From Humimonas sp964465015 (GTDB lineage: Bacteria > Gemmatimonadota > Gemmatimonadetes > Palauibacterales > Palauibacteraceae), in assembly GCA_964465015.1 (NCBI GenBank), contig CAYXHP010000067.1, positions 1 to 22,305 on the forward strand: a stretch of DNA of 22,305 nucleotides, given 5' to 3'. Shown here in pieces: positions 6,416 to 14,112 of this stretch. Positions within the stretch are counted from its first letter, which is position 1, and each line of letters starts with the position of its first letter. Under the pieces are notes generated by a model, which worked only from the letters and a program-made list of their open reading frames with translations, had not been told where the DNA came from and searched no databases. A program made the translations under genes and the position numbers.

Positions 6416-7716
6416 GCCGGCGAGGTGTCGGTGCCCGGCGACGGGGTCAGGTCGGCCGGGCTCGCCCCGCCAGCGCCCATGACCCACACGTCCGGGCTCC
6501 CCGTGCGCTCGCTCACGAAGGCGATGCGGGTGCCGTCCGGTGACCAGGCGGGAGCGTAGTCGGGGCCGGCGCCGTCGGAGGTCAGGTCCGTCTGGGCCGA
6601 GCCGTCGACCGCCATCGTCCACACGTCCTGGTCGCCCGTGCGGTCGCTCGTGAAGGCGATGGAGCCGCCATCGGGAGACCAGCGCGGCGTGTCGTTCGTG
6701 CCCGACGCGCTGGTGAGCTGGACCGGGCCCGATCCATCGGCGTTCATGACCCAGATCTGGTCCGAGCCCGTGCGGGCGCTCACCCAGGCCAGACGGGTCC
6801 CGTCGGGCGACCAGCGCGGGTCCCGGTCGGCCCCGGCGCCCGAGGTCAGCTGCACCTGGCCCGACCCGTCCGCGTTCATGACCCAGATCTCCTGGCTCCC
6901 GGTGCGATCGCTCACGAAGGCGAGGCGCGTGCCGTCGGGCGACCAGCGCGGCTCCTGGTCGGCGCCCGCAGAGCTCGCGCTCGCGTCGAATACACCCGCG
7001 CCGTCGGCGCCCATGACCCACACCTCGCGGTCTCCGGTACGGTCGCTCGTGAACGCGATCCGCGTCCCATCCGGCGACCAGGAGGGCTCGAGGCTGGTGC
7101 CGCCCGATCCGGGCGTGAGGTCGGTGGCGCCGGAGCCGTCCGCCGCCATCACCCACACGTCCCTCTCGCCCGTCCGATCACTCGTGAACGCGATCCGCGT
7201 CCCGTCCGGCGACCAGGCCGGCTCGTCGTCCGGACCGGCGCCGGAGGCGGTCAGGTCGACGCTCCCCGAGCCATCGGCGGCGGCGGACCACACGTCGACA
7301 TCGCCGGTCCGGTCGCTCGTGAAGGCGATCGCGGAGCCGAGCGGACACGACACCAGGAAGGTGGTCGAGATCGTGGCGGAGGCGGCCACGCTCACGGTGC
7401 GGGGATCGGCCCCCCGCACGAAGCACGGGGAGGCGAGCCCGGAGAGCTTCAGGGTGTGAGAGCCGCTCGCCACGTCGTGGAACGTGTCCGCCGACGTGAC
7501 GCCGATGGAGTCGGCGGCGCCGCCGTCCAGCGCGAGCAAGTAGCCGTCCGCGTCGACGGCGCCACCCGTGGTCAGGGTGGCGACCGCCAGATCACCCGTC
7601 GCCGGACCGCCGGGACCGCCACCACCACCGCTGGTCGTGCACGATGCCGCGGCGAGACCGCACGCGGCGGCCAGCACCAGTCGGCTCCTTCTTCGGCGGA
7701 CTGCCGGGACCTCCAT
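6403..7716 (-). CDS. Secreted lipoprotein with PEGA-like domain and seven PD40 (TolB-type) repeats
   Basis: 437 aa. The hydrophobic leader ends in a lipobox-like LAAASC (Cys26; Cys19 is an alternative), followed by a Gly-rich tether. Residues ~42-124 resemble a PEGA-like beta domain (GDLAVATLTTGG...DADGYLLALDG...FLVSC). From residue 130 to the C-terminus come seven repeats of 44-45 residues (the last 40), each of the form IAFTSDRTG..DVWVM.ADGSG...LT....WSPDGTR: the PD40 repeat of TolB-like beta-propellers. Seven repeats would close a seven-bladed propeller. It is probably anchored in the outer membrane or periplasmic face; ligand or partner is unknown. ATG at 7716 has GGAGG eight bases upstream. 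The repeats are so alike that they resemble recent tandem duplications. The downstream gene overlaps it by 13 bases. Confidence 0.88.
   Translation of the reverse strand: MEVPAVRRRRSRLVLAAACGLAAASCTTSGGGGGPGGPATGDLAVATLTTGGAVDADGYLLALDGGAADSIGVTSADTFHDVASGSHTLKLSGLASPCFVRGADPRTVSVAASATISTTFLVSCPLGSAIAFTSDRTGDVDVWSAAADGSGSVDLTASGAGPDDEPAWSPDGTRIAFTSDRTGERDVWVMAADGSGATDLTPGSGGTSLEPSWSPDGTRIAFTSDRTGDREVWVMGADGAGVFDASASSAGADQEPRWSPDGTRLAFVSDRTGSQEIWVMNADGSGQVQLTSGAGADRDPRWSPDGTRLAWVSARTGSDQIWVMNADGSGPVQLTSASGTNDTPRWSPDGGSIAFTSDRTGDQDVWTMAVDGSAQTDLTSDGAGPDYAPAWSPDGTRIAFVSERTGSPDVWVMGAGGASPADLTPSPGTDTSPAWQP
6406..7329 (-). repeat. Seven tandem 132-135-bp coding repeats (PD40 blades)
   Basis: Each unit encodes 44-45 residues beginning with the block read on the plus strand as 'cggtc(g/a)ctcgtgaa(g/c)gcgat' and ending with 'gtcc(g/c)gg(c/t)gacca'. 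Units 1-3 and 6 are 45 codons, 4 and 5 are 44, and the last is 40 codons and truncated at the protein end. Similarity is visible at the DNA level, so unequal recombination could change copy number. Confidence 0.85.
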
Positions 7717-7770
7717 GGCACGCCTCCAGGCTTCCGCGGGGACGGAATCGATCGTCTTCGCGGGAAAGCC

Positions 7771-8973
7771 TCAGCCCTCGACCTCCACGATCACGGCCGC
7801 TCCCTGTCCCCCGCCGATGCAGGCGGAGCCCAGACCGATCCCACCGCCGCGGCGGCGCAGCTCGTACAGGAGATGCCCCGTGATGCGCGCCCCGGTGGCG
7901 CCGAGCGGGTGCGTGATCGCGATCGCCCCTCCGTTCACGTTGGTCCTGTCGCGGTCCAGCTCCAGCTCCTTCTCGACCGCGACGTACTGGGGCCCGAACG
8001 CCTCGTTCACCTCGACGAGGTCGATATCGTCCCAGCCCAGGCCCGCGCGCTCGAGCGCCGCCCGGGAGGCCGGCGCGGGACCGAGGCCCATGATCCGGGG
8101 CGGCACGCCGGCGACGGCCCACGCGATGAGACGCCCCATCGGCTCGAGTCCCTGCGCCTCGGCGAAGGCCCGGTCGGCGATCACCAGGGAAGCGGCGCCG
8201 TCCCCGATCCCGCTCGCGTTGCCGGCCGTCACCAGCCCGTCCTCCTTGAAGTACGGCCGCAGCTTGGAGAGCCCCTCCAGGGTGGTGTCCGGACGCATGT
8301 GCTCGTCGTAATGGAACTCCTCCTTCTTGCCGCGCTTGGAGATGGTGACCGGGATCACCTCCTGGTCGAACTTCCCGGCGTCCCAGGCGGCCTTGGCGGC
8401 CTTCTGGCTCCGGAGCGCGTACTCATCCACCTCCTGCCGCGTGACGCCGTACTCCTCGGCCAGGTTCTCGGCCGTCTCGGCCATCGAGTAGCCGCAGTAG
8501 GTGTCGGTGAGCGCCTCCCACAGCACGTCCTCGAACGGGCGCGCCGGTCCCAGCCGCAGCCCCCAGCGGGCGCCTCGCACGACGTGCGGCGCCTGGCTCA
8601 TGGACTCGGTGCCGCCGGTGAGGCACACCCGGCCCTCGCCCAGCAGGATCGCCTGCGCCCCATCCATGACGGCCTGAAAACCCGAGCCGCACAGGCGGTT
8701 CACCGTACAGGCCGGTACCTCGATCGGGAGTCCGGACTTGAGACCCACGTGACGCGCCACGTAGATCGCGTCGGCGGAGGTCTGGATCACGTTCCCGATG
8801 TAGACCTGGTCGAACTCCGAGGCGTCGACCCCGGACCGCTCGACGGCCGCCGTGGAGGCGAGCACCGACAGGTCGGTGGCCGAGAAGTCCTTGAGGGTCC
8901 CGCCGAACGCGCCGAAGGGCGTGCGCGCCGCGGAGAGGAAGACCACCTCGCGATCGAAGCCCATGGTTCCCAT
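7771..8973 (-). CDS. Acetyl-CoA C-acetyltransferase / thiolase
   Basis: Thiolase of 400 aa that condenses two acetyl-CoA to acetoacetyl-CoA or cleaves 3-ketoacyl-CoA. The three catalytic landmarks are present: Cys95 in VNRLCGSGFQ (acyl-enzyme nucleophile), His355 in GGAIAITHPLGATGAR, and Cys385 in GSACIGGGQGAA. NEAFGPQYVAVE is the usual NEAFA element with Gly in place of Ala. Length and spacing fit the biosynthetic/degradative thiolase family. The start ATG at 8973 has GAGGAG seven bases upstream; a second in-frame ATG lies at 8964. It sits 55 bases downstream of the isopropylmalate-dehydrogenase-like gene. It is functionally a natural partner of the hydroxyacyl-CoA dehydrogenase at 4470-5360, although the PD40 lipoprotein and a membrane protein separate them. 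Confidence 0.95.
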   Translation of the reverse strand: MGTMGFDREVVFLSAARTPFGAFGGTLKDFSATDLSVLASTAAVERSGVDASEFDQVYIGNVIQTSADAIYVARHVGLKSGLPIEVPACTVNRLCGSGFQAVMDGAQAILLGEGRVCLTGGTESMSQAPHVVRGARWGLRLGPARPFEDVLWEALTDTYCGYSMAETAENLAEEYGVTRQEVDEYALRSQKAAKAAWDAGKFDQEVIPVTISKRGKKEEFHYDEHMRPDTTLEGLSKLRPYFKEDGLVTAGNASGIGDGAASLVIADRAFAEAQGLEPMGRLIAWAVAGVPPRIMGLGPAPASRAALERAGLGWDDIDLVEVNEAFGPQYVAVEKELELDRDRTNVNGGAIAITHPLGATGARITGHLLYELRRRGGGIGLGSACIGGGQGAAVIVEVEG

Positions 8974-9028
8974 CGTCTATCTCCTCACCAGGTTCGTGGT
9001 CGGTGTCATGTGTTCGTGGGTGACGATG

Positions 9029-10075
9029 TCACCCTGATACGGCGCGCACCAGCCAGTCGCCCACCTCGCTCGTCGTGCTTTCGCCCCCGAGGTCGGGCGT
9101 GCGGATCCCGGCCGCCAGCGCGCCGTCCACGGCGTCGTCGATCCGGTCGGCGACCGTGCCGGCGCCATGGTCGCGCAGGAGCAGCGCCGCGCTCAGCACC
9201 GCACCCACGGGGTTCGCACGCCCCGTGCCCGCGATGTCCGGCGCGCTGCCGTGCACGGGCTCGTACAGCCCGTGGCGTCCCGGGTTCACGTTGGCGGACG
9301 GTGCCACGCCCATGCCCCCCACCAGCTCGGCCCCGAGATCGGAGAGAATGTCGCCCAGGAGGTTCTCGGCCACCACCACTCCGAAGCGCTCGGGCGCCCG
9401 GACGAACTCCATCGCCAGCGCGTCCACGTAGCGCATCTCCGACTCGAGGTCCGGAAACTCGGCGGCCACCTCTCGGAAGACGCGCCGCCACAGGCCATAG
9501 ACGTGGGGCACCGCGTTGGCCTTGTCGCCGAGCGTGACCCGCCCGCGCCCCTCCGCCCGGGCCCGCTCGAAGGCGGCGCGGACGATGCGCTCGACGCCCA
9601 TCCGGGTGGCCAGGGACTCGCTCACGGCCACCTCGTCCGGCGTTCCCTCCCGCAAGAAGCCGCCCGAGCCGGTGTAGAAGCCCTCGGTGTTCTCGCGGAA
9701 GATGAGGAAGTCGATCTCCCGCTCCCGCTTCAGGGGACAGAGGTCCGGGGCGCGCAGGCGCACCGGCCGCAGGTTGATGAACAGGTCCAGGCGGAAGCGC
9801 AGCCCGAGGAGGATGTCGCGGGCGTGCTCGTTCCCCGGCACGCGGGGGTCTCCGACCGCGCCCAGGAGGATGGCGTCGAAGTCGTCGCGGAGCCGGAGGA
9901 AGGTCTCCTCGCCCAGCGTTTCGCCGGTCTCCAGATAGTGGTCGGCGCCGTGCGGGAGACTCTCCATCTGGAGCTCGGCCAGACCGGCCGCCTGCACGGC
10001 CTCGAGGACGCGGCGCGCCTGGGCCAACACCTCGGGGCCGATGCCGTCTCCGGGGATGAGGGCGATCCGGATCAC
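9029..10075 (-). CDS. Isocitrate/isopropylmalate dehydrogenase family protein
   Basis: 348-aa NAD-dependent metal-requiring beta-decarboxylating dehydrogenase. Seen in the sequence: N-terminal IALIPGDGIGPEV, the arginine-containing substrate loop (INLRPVRL, R103; FRENTEGFYTG, R127), GDKANAVP with Lys185, Asp218 in YVDALAM, GDILSDLGAEL with Asp242 and Asp246 (Mg/Mn ligands), and EPVHGSAPDIAGTGRANPVG (NAD-binding). Typical LeuB proteins read REL..G at the loop where this one reads FRENTEG. The GDPRVPG...LRFRLDLFINLRPVRL stretch also recalls tartrate/D-malate dehydrogenases. Substrate (3-isopropylmalate, D-malate, tartrate, homoisocitrate) is therefore open, and no other leu genes are nearby. 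The GTG start at 10075 has AGGGGG upstream. Confidence 0.88.
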   Translation of the reverse strand: MIRIALIPGDGIGPEVLAQARRVLEAVQAAGLAELQMESLPHGADHYLETGETLGEETFLRLRDDFDAILLGAVGDPRVPGNEHARDILLGLRFRLDLFINLRPVRLRAPDLCPLKREREIDFLIFRENTEGFYTGSGGFLREGTPDEVAVSESLATRMGVERIVRAAFERARAEGRGRVTLGDKANAVPHVYGLWRRVFREVAAEFPDLESEMRYVDALAMEFVRAPERFGVVVAENLLGDILSDLGAELVGGMGVAPSANVNPGRHGLYEPVHGSAPDIAGTGRANPVGAVLSAALLLRDHGAGTVADRIDDAVDGALAAGIRTPDLGGESTTSEVGDWLVRAVSG

Positions 10076-10178
10076 GCGGCCCCCTGGCGACGGTCCGGGA
10101 CCGGCGGCGGGACGCCGTGGGTGCGTGCCCCGGGTGGGCGGGTCCGATCGATGCGGGCGCCGGTGGGCTCCCCCCGGC

Positions 10179-10625
10179 TCACCCGCCGTGGTGACTCAGC
10201 GTCCACACGTAGGCGGCCACCGCCTTCACCTGGGCGTCGGACAGGTTGGCGCCCGCCCGCGGCGGGAACGGGATGCCCGTCGTGGACTGTTCCGCCGAGA
10301 CACCCTTCTCGATCGTCGAGACGATGCCCGAATAGGAGCCGTCCGAGTACCGCCAGCGCGCGTCCGTGAGGTCCTCGGCCAGCCGGGGGATCCCCTTGCC
10401 GTCCGGACCGTGGCAGGTCGAGCACAGGCCGGCTCCCGAGTACAGCTTCTCGCCCTCGCGCACCATGGCCTCGGTCACGCCGGCCGGGAGGGCTTGCTGG
10501 AGGATCTCCGGCGAGGCCGTGGGTCCGTGGCGCACCGCCGGACCGGGGTGAGCCGGGACCGGCGGGACGCTCCACAGCGCCCCGGCCGCCATGGCCGGCA
10601 CCAGAATGGCCCTGAGGCTCCGCAT
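10179..10625 (-). CDS. Periplasmic monohaem c-type cytochrome lacking the usual Met ligand
   Basis: 148 aa with a Sec signal (RAILVPAMAAGALWSVPPVPA, cleavage near residue 25) and one haem-binding CSTCH motif (Cys68, Cys71, His72). The rest follows the class I fold: GEKLYSGAGLCSTCHGPDGKG, a C-terminal NLSDAQVKAVAAYVWTLSH helix, and a loop TTGIPFPPRAG. Relatives carry Met in that loop (P-M-P-P); here it is Phe120, and no Met follows the haem motif. The haem is therefore five-coordinate or uses another ligand. GAGGAGG sits five bases before the ATG. It follows the zinc-ribbon gene by 54 bases on the same strand. Likely a small soluble electron carrier or sensor; partner unknown. Confidence 0.88.
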   Translation of the reverse strand: MRSLRAILVPAMAAGALWSVPPVPAHPGPAVRHGPTASPEILQQALPAGVTEAMVREGEKLYSGAGLCSTCHGPDGKGIPRLAEDLTDARWRYSDGSYSGIVSTIEKGVSAEQSTTGIPFPPRAGANLSDAQVKAVAAYVWTLSHHGG

Positions 10626-10679
10626 CGTCGCCTCCTCGGCTGCGGTCGTGCCCGGTGACTCCGCGCGGGGGCTCCTCCC

Positions 10680-11336
10680 TCATGCGTCCGCCGTCCGACC
10701 GCACGCCGGACAGTAGCGCCACCCGGGCTCCAGCTCTTCCCCACACGCTTCGCACCGCCGGATCCGCTGGTCCGCCCCGCAGAACGGGCAGAACCGGAGC
10801 TCGCGGCCCCGCGGCAGCTCGGACTCGCAGGCGCGGCACGTCCCGCTGCCGGCCGCTTCGTCGTCGCCGGCCGTCGTCCGTGCGCCGGCCGCTTCGTCGT
10901 CGCCGGCCGTCGTCCGTGCGCCGGCCGCTTCCCGAGCGCCGGCCGCTTCCCGAGCGCCGGTGGCCGTCTCTTCGGCCCCCCGTACGCGTGCCTCGCCGCG
11001 GCGCCCCGCCCGTCGCCGGCGGCCGCCCAGGCTCGGCCCCAGGTGCACCGCCACGGAGCCGAAGCCATCCAGGACCGCCAGCTCGGGCTCCGGCGATGCC
11101 AGCTCGCGCCGCACCGCCTCGCGCAACCCCTCGTCGGGCACGTCCAGGAGCTCGGGCTCGCACAGCAGCGCGAGGAAGGACAGATCGTACTCGGCCTTGG
11201 TGGCCAGGTCGAGCTCTCCACGGCAGGCCCGGTACGGCACCAGCCTCCGCCGCACCTCCTCGAGCGTGACCGGCTCCCCTCCACCCGACTCGGCCAGCCG
11301 CCGGGCCAGGAACCGTCCGAGCTCGACGGCGCTCAC
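10680..11336 (-). CDS. Double zinc-ribbon protein with repeat linker
   Basis: 218 aa. An N-terminal helical domain of about 100 residues (LGRFLARRLAE..., LTLEEVRRRL-like, YDLSFLALLCEPELLD) is joined by an Arg/Gly/Ala-rich, repeat-built linker (~105-165) to two C-terminal zinc ribbons. Cys167/170 with 183/186 form the first (CRAC...CPFC), and Cys195/198 with 209/212 the second (CEAC...CPAC). Such ribbons bind structural zinc and mediate protein or nucleic-acid contacts. The GTG start at 11336 overlaps the stop of the upstream TPR gene as GTGA, so the two are translationally coupled and likely work together. The function of the N-terminal domain was not recognised. Confidence 0.8.
   Translation of the reverse strand: MSAVELGRFLARRLAESGGGEPVTLEEVRRRLVPYRACRGELDLATKAEYDLSFLALLCEPELLDVPDEGLREAVRRELASPEPELAVLDGFGSVAVHLGPSLGGRRRRAGRRGEARVRGAEETATGAREAAGAREAAGARTTAGDDEAAGARTTAGDDEAAGSGTCRACESELPRGRELRFCPFCGADQRIRRCEACGEELEPGWRYCPACGRTADA
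10848..10955. repeat. Perfect 36-bp x2 and 18-bp x2 tandem repeats in the zinc-ribbon gene
   Basis: 10848-10883 and 10884-10919 are identical 36-mers; 10920-10937 and 10938-10955 are identical 18-mers. Every unit begins with gccggccgctt, and the 36-mer itself splits into two related 18-mers, so the array is built on an 18-bp module. It encodes the protein linker GARTTAGDDEAA x2 and GAREAA x2 without breaking the frame. Confidence 0.95.
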
Positions 11337-12541
11337 CGCTCGATGCGCAGCAGTCCCGCCCCGGCCGAAGCCCGGAGGAACCTCTCCGGGTCGTCGTCGG
11401 GAATCCGCACGCCCATGAGGCTGCCCACGACGCGAGCGGCGTCGCGCATGTAGTCGAAGATGGAGACGCTCGGATCCTCCGACGCGTCACGCATGGCTCC
11501 CACGATGGACAGCCAATCTCCCGTGTAAAGCTTACCATCCCTTGATCTTACGATGTGGATATCGAGGTTGGTCGCCTCCGGTCGACCCCGCTCGAACACG
11601 AACAGGTCCAGCTGGTTGCGATCCCGGGCGGGCGCCGCCTCCGCGGACGGATCGGCCGCCGCCTCCACCTCGGCCAGAAGCCTCTCCTCCGGGGTCGGCT
11701 CCCGGGTCAGGAGCTCGAGCTGCCGCAGCAGAGGCTCGAGCGCGGGAGCGTCCGAGGCGAGCCCCCTGAAGCCGCGCAGAAGCTCCACCGTGCGCCACAC
11801 GGCGAGGGCGTCCCACAGGCGCTCGGGCGGGACGCGCTCGAACTCCTCCAGGGCGCGCTCGTACTCGCCACGGTCGTAGAGGAGGTTGCCGAAGAAGACG
11901 CGCGCCTCGTGATGCAGGGGATGACGCGCCAGGGCGCCCTCGAGGAGCGGGAGCGCGCCGTCGGTCTCGCCCAGCTGGTAGAGGGCGTAGGCGAGCTCGG
12001 CCGCGGCCTCCGCCGCCGTGATCGAGGCGTCGGGCGCGCCCTCCTCCCCGTCGCCGGCCTCCTCGGCGGCCCCCTCCTGCGGACCGGGCGCCTCGGCCGG
12101 GACCGCCGCCGCGGACTCCGCGGCGTCCAGGGCCATGCGGTAGAACGACGCCGCGCGCTCGTAGAGCTCCTCGCGGTAGAGGGAGCGCGCCATGGCCAGG
12201 AGCAGGTCCGGGTCCGAGCCGAAGCCGAGGTCGAGCACCCGGGAGAAGCAATGGAAGGAGCGCGCCCGCTCGCCCAGCTTGAGCAGGACGTCGCCCAGTC
12301 CGACCAGGGCCTCCTCGTGCTCGTCCTCGAGGAACAGGGCTCGCTCGAAGGCGCCGCGCGCCCAGGCGTACTCCTCGCGGGCCAGCTGCGTATATCCCAG
12401 CGAGACCCAGAGCTCCGTCGAGGCCGGATGCAGGACCAGCCCCTCCCTCAGCGTGTCGAGAGCCTCCTCGAAGGCACCGCGATCGTACTCGTCCTGCGCA
12501 CGGGCGTCGTACTCTTCCCACTCCCAGAGATCCCGTCCCAT
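11333..12541 (-). CDS. TPR-repeat protein
   Basis: 402 aa from ATG 12541. At least four tetratricopeptide-type helical pairs are visible between residues ~10 and ~145 (e.g. DEYDRGAFEEALDTLREGL, GYTQLAREEYAWARGAFERAL, GDVLLKLGERARSFHCFSRVL). After an acidic Glu/Ala/Gly linker, more follow (AYALYQLGETDGALPLLEGAL, GNLLYDRGEYERALEEFERV). The C-terminal ~90 residues form a separate domain (NQLDLFVFERGRPEATNLDI, KLYTGDWLSIVGAM, DYMRDAARVVGSLMGV) that I do not recognise. No signal peptide, so cytoplasmic; TPRs indicate a scaffold role. GGAGG lies 11 bases before the ATG; the frame is open further upstream to a start at 12679, which would run into the CorC-like gene. Overlaps the next gene by GTGA. 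Confidence 0.85.
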   Translation of the reverse strand: MGRDLWEWEEYDARAQDEYDRGAFEEALDTLREGLVLHPASTELWVSLGYTQLAREEYAWARGAFERALFLEDEHEEALVGLGDVLLKLGERARSFHCFSRVLDLGFGSDPDLLLAMARSLYREELYERAASFYRMALDAAESAAAVPAEAPGPQEGAAEEAGDGEEGAPDASITAAEAAAELAYALYQLGETDGALPLLEGALARHPLHHEARVFFGNLLYDRGEYERALEEFERVPPERLWDALAVWRTVELLRGFRGLASDAPALEPLLRQLELLTREPTPEERLLAEVEAAADPSAEAAPARDRNQLDLFVFERGRPEATNLDIHIVRSRDGKLYTGDWLSIVGAMRDASEDPSVSIFDYMRDAARVVGSLMGVRIPDDDPERFLRASAGAGLLRIER

Positions 12542-12584
12542 CGCCCGGTCATCCTCCGTTGGAAATTGGACCGCTCTCAGGACT

Positions 12585-13973
12585 TCACCCGGCCACCGCG
12601 CCGTCCCGCTCCTCCCCTCCCGTTCCTCGTGGTCCGCCGGCCGCTCCCGCGTCGATCGCCCTGGCTCCGGGCTCGGCACGGTGCAGCTCGAGCCTCGTCA
12701 CGCGACGGTCGCGGGTCTCCAGGACTTCCAGGGTGGCCGGACCCAGGGAGACCCTCTCGCCCGGCTCGGGAATGTGCCCCAGCTCCCCGATCACGAACCC
12801 CGCCACCGTGTCGTACTCCTTCCCCGTCTCGGGAAGTTCGAACTCTTCGACCAGATCCGACAGGGCCGCGCCGCCATCGACCAGGATCCGTCCGTCGGGC
12901 TCGATCCGGATCTCGGCGCGGGCGACATCGTGCTCGTCGTAGATCTCCCCGATCACCTCCTCGACGAGGTCCTCGAGAGTGACGATCCCGTCCGTCCCGC
13001 CGAATTCGTCGACCACGACGGCCATGTGGACCTTCTGGCGGCGAAGCTCGGCCAGGAGGTCGTCGACCGGCTTGGAGTCGGGGACGAAGTAGGCCTCGCG
13101 CGCAACCCGCGCGGCGTGGAATCCGCTCCGGTCCTGGCGCCGGAGCCACGGCAGCAGGTCCTTCACCAGGAGCACGCCCACCACGTCGTCGATCGAGTCC
13201 CGGTAGACCGGGATTCGCGAGAACCCGGACTCGGCCGCCGTGCCCAGGACCTCGTCGAGCGTGGCGTCGTCACGCACCGCCACGATGTCGGTCCGCGGCG
13301 TCATCACCTCCCGCGCGACCGTCCGGGTGAGCTCGAAGACGCCGTGGATCATGGCCTCCTCGTCCTGCTCCACGACGCCGCCTTCGAGGCTCTGGTGGAG
13401 CAGCATCTGGATCTCCTCGGGGCTGTGCACGTGCTCCTCGCCGGTGGCGGCCCATCCGAAACCACGCACGACGAGACTGGCCGAGGAGTTGAGGAGCCAC
13501 ACGGCGGGCGCCGCCAGGCGATTGAACAGGTTGAGCGGCGGAGCCACCCAGCGACTCACCGTCTCGGGCCGCAGGAGGGCCGCCGTCTTGGGCGCCAGCT
13601 CCCCGAGGACGATGTGGAGGTAGGTGATGAGCGCGAACGCGACCGTCACCGCCACACCGTGCGTCGCGATGGCGGACCAGGGCGAGGAGAAGCGCGCGAA
13701 GCCGCCGGCGATGACGTCCGCGATGGCCGGCTCCCCGATCCAGCCGAGCCCGATCGAGGCGATCGTGATGCCCAGCTGCGTGCCGGAGATGGACCGGTCC
13801 AGGTCCGCCTGAGCCGCCTGGACGGCCCGCGCCAGGCGGTCGCCCTCGTCGACCAGCTCGCGGATGCGCGTGCGGCGCGCCTTGACCAGGGCGAACTCGG
13901 CCGCCACGAAAAAGCCGTTCGCTCCCACGAGGAGCAGAACGGCCAGCAGTTTGAGTCCTAAAGCTGGATCCAT
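12585..13973 (-). CDS. DUF21-CBS-CorC/HlyC membrane protein (CNNM/CorC family)
   Basis: 462 aa. An N-terminal DUF21/CNNM membrane domain has hydrophobic segments at about 7-29, 65-90, 105-127 and 146-170 and the family motifs NGFFVAAEFALVKARRTRI and YLHIVLGELAPKT. A CBS pair follows: residues ~222-275 (REVMTPRTDIVAVRDDATL, SGFSRIPVYRDSIDDVVGVLLVKDLL) and ~290-345 (KVHMAVVVDEFGGTDGIVTLEDLVEEVIGEIYDE). The CorC_HlyC domain (~355-432; ILVDGGAALSDLVEEF, TVAGFVIGELGHIPEPGE) ends the fold. Members are implicated in Mg2+/Co2+ transport and cell volume or ion homeostasis, with nucleotide sensed by CBS. ATG at 13973; only a distant GGAGGG precedes it. The low-complexity Gly/Ala tail is unremarkable. 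Confidence 0.95.
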   Translation of the reverse strand: MDPALGLKLLAVLLLVGANGFFVAAEFALVKARRTRIRELVDEGDRLARAVQAAQADLDRSISGTQLGITIASIGLGWIGEPAIADVIAGGFARFSSPWSAIATHGVAVTVAFALITYLHIVLGELAPKTAALLRPETVSRWVAPPLNLFNRLAAPAVWLLNSSASLVVRGFGWAATGEEHVHSPEEIQMLLHQSLEGGVVEQDEEAMIHGVFELTRTVAREVMTPRTDIVAVRDDATLDEVLGTAAESGFSRIPVYRDSIDDVVGVLLVKDLLPWLRRQDRSGFHAARVAREAYFVPDSKPVDDLLAELRRQKVHMAVVVDEFGGTDGIVTLEDLVEEVIGEIYDEHDVARAEIRIEPDGRILVDGGAALSDLVEEFELPETGKEYDTVAGFVIGELGHIPEPGERVSLGPATLEVLETRDRRVTRLELHRAEPGARAIDAGAAGGPRGTGGEERDGAVAG

Positions 13974-14112
13974 CCGAGAAGTACGGGCCCTCCGGGGACG
14001 GTCGACACCTCCGTCGAGGGCGGGTCCGGTGCGGGGGACGCGTCAATCCCGGGATCCCGTGCCGGACCCCGGTTCGACGCGTGCGGCCGGTTCGAACGCC
14101 GGTCGGTCCGGC

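Noticed and set aside
6638..7459. Plus-strand repetitive open frame opposite the PD40 lipoprotein
   Set aside because: The repeats are the complement of the PD40 blades; the real strand has a lipobox, SD and family motifs.
10848..10955. Repeat array considered as a CRISPR
   Set aside because: Units are directly adjacent with no spacers, are 18-bp based and lie in frame within a gene.
14085..14110. T-arm-like sequence containing ggttcgaac, suggestive of a tRNA
   Set aside because: No acceptor, D or anticodon stem of the right spacing could be built around it; the flanking CCGG palindromes explain the resemblance.
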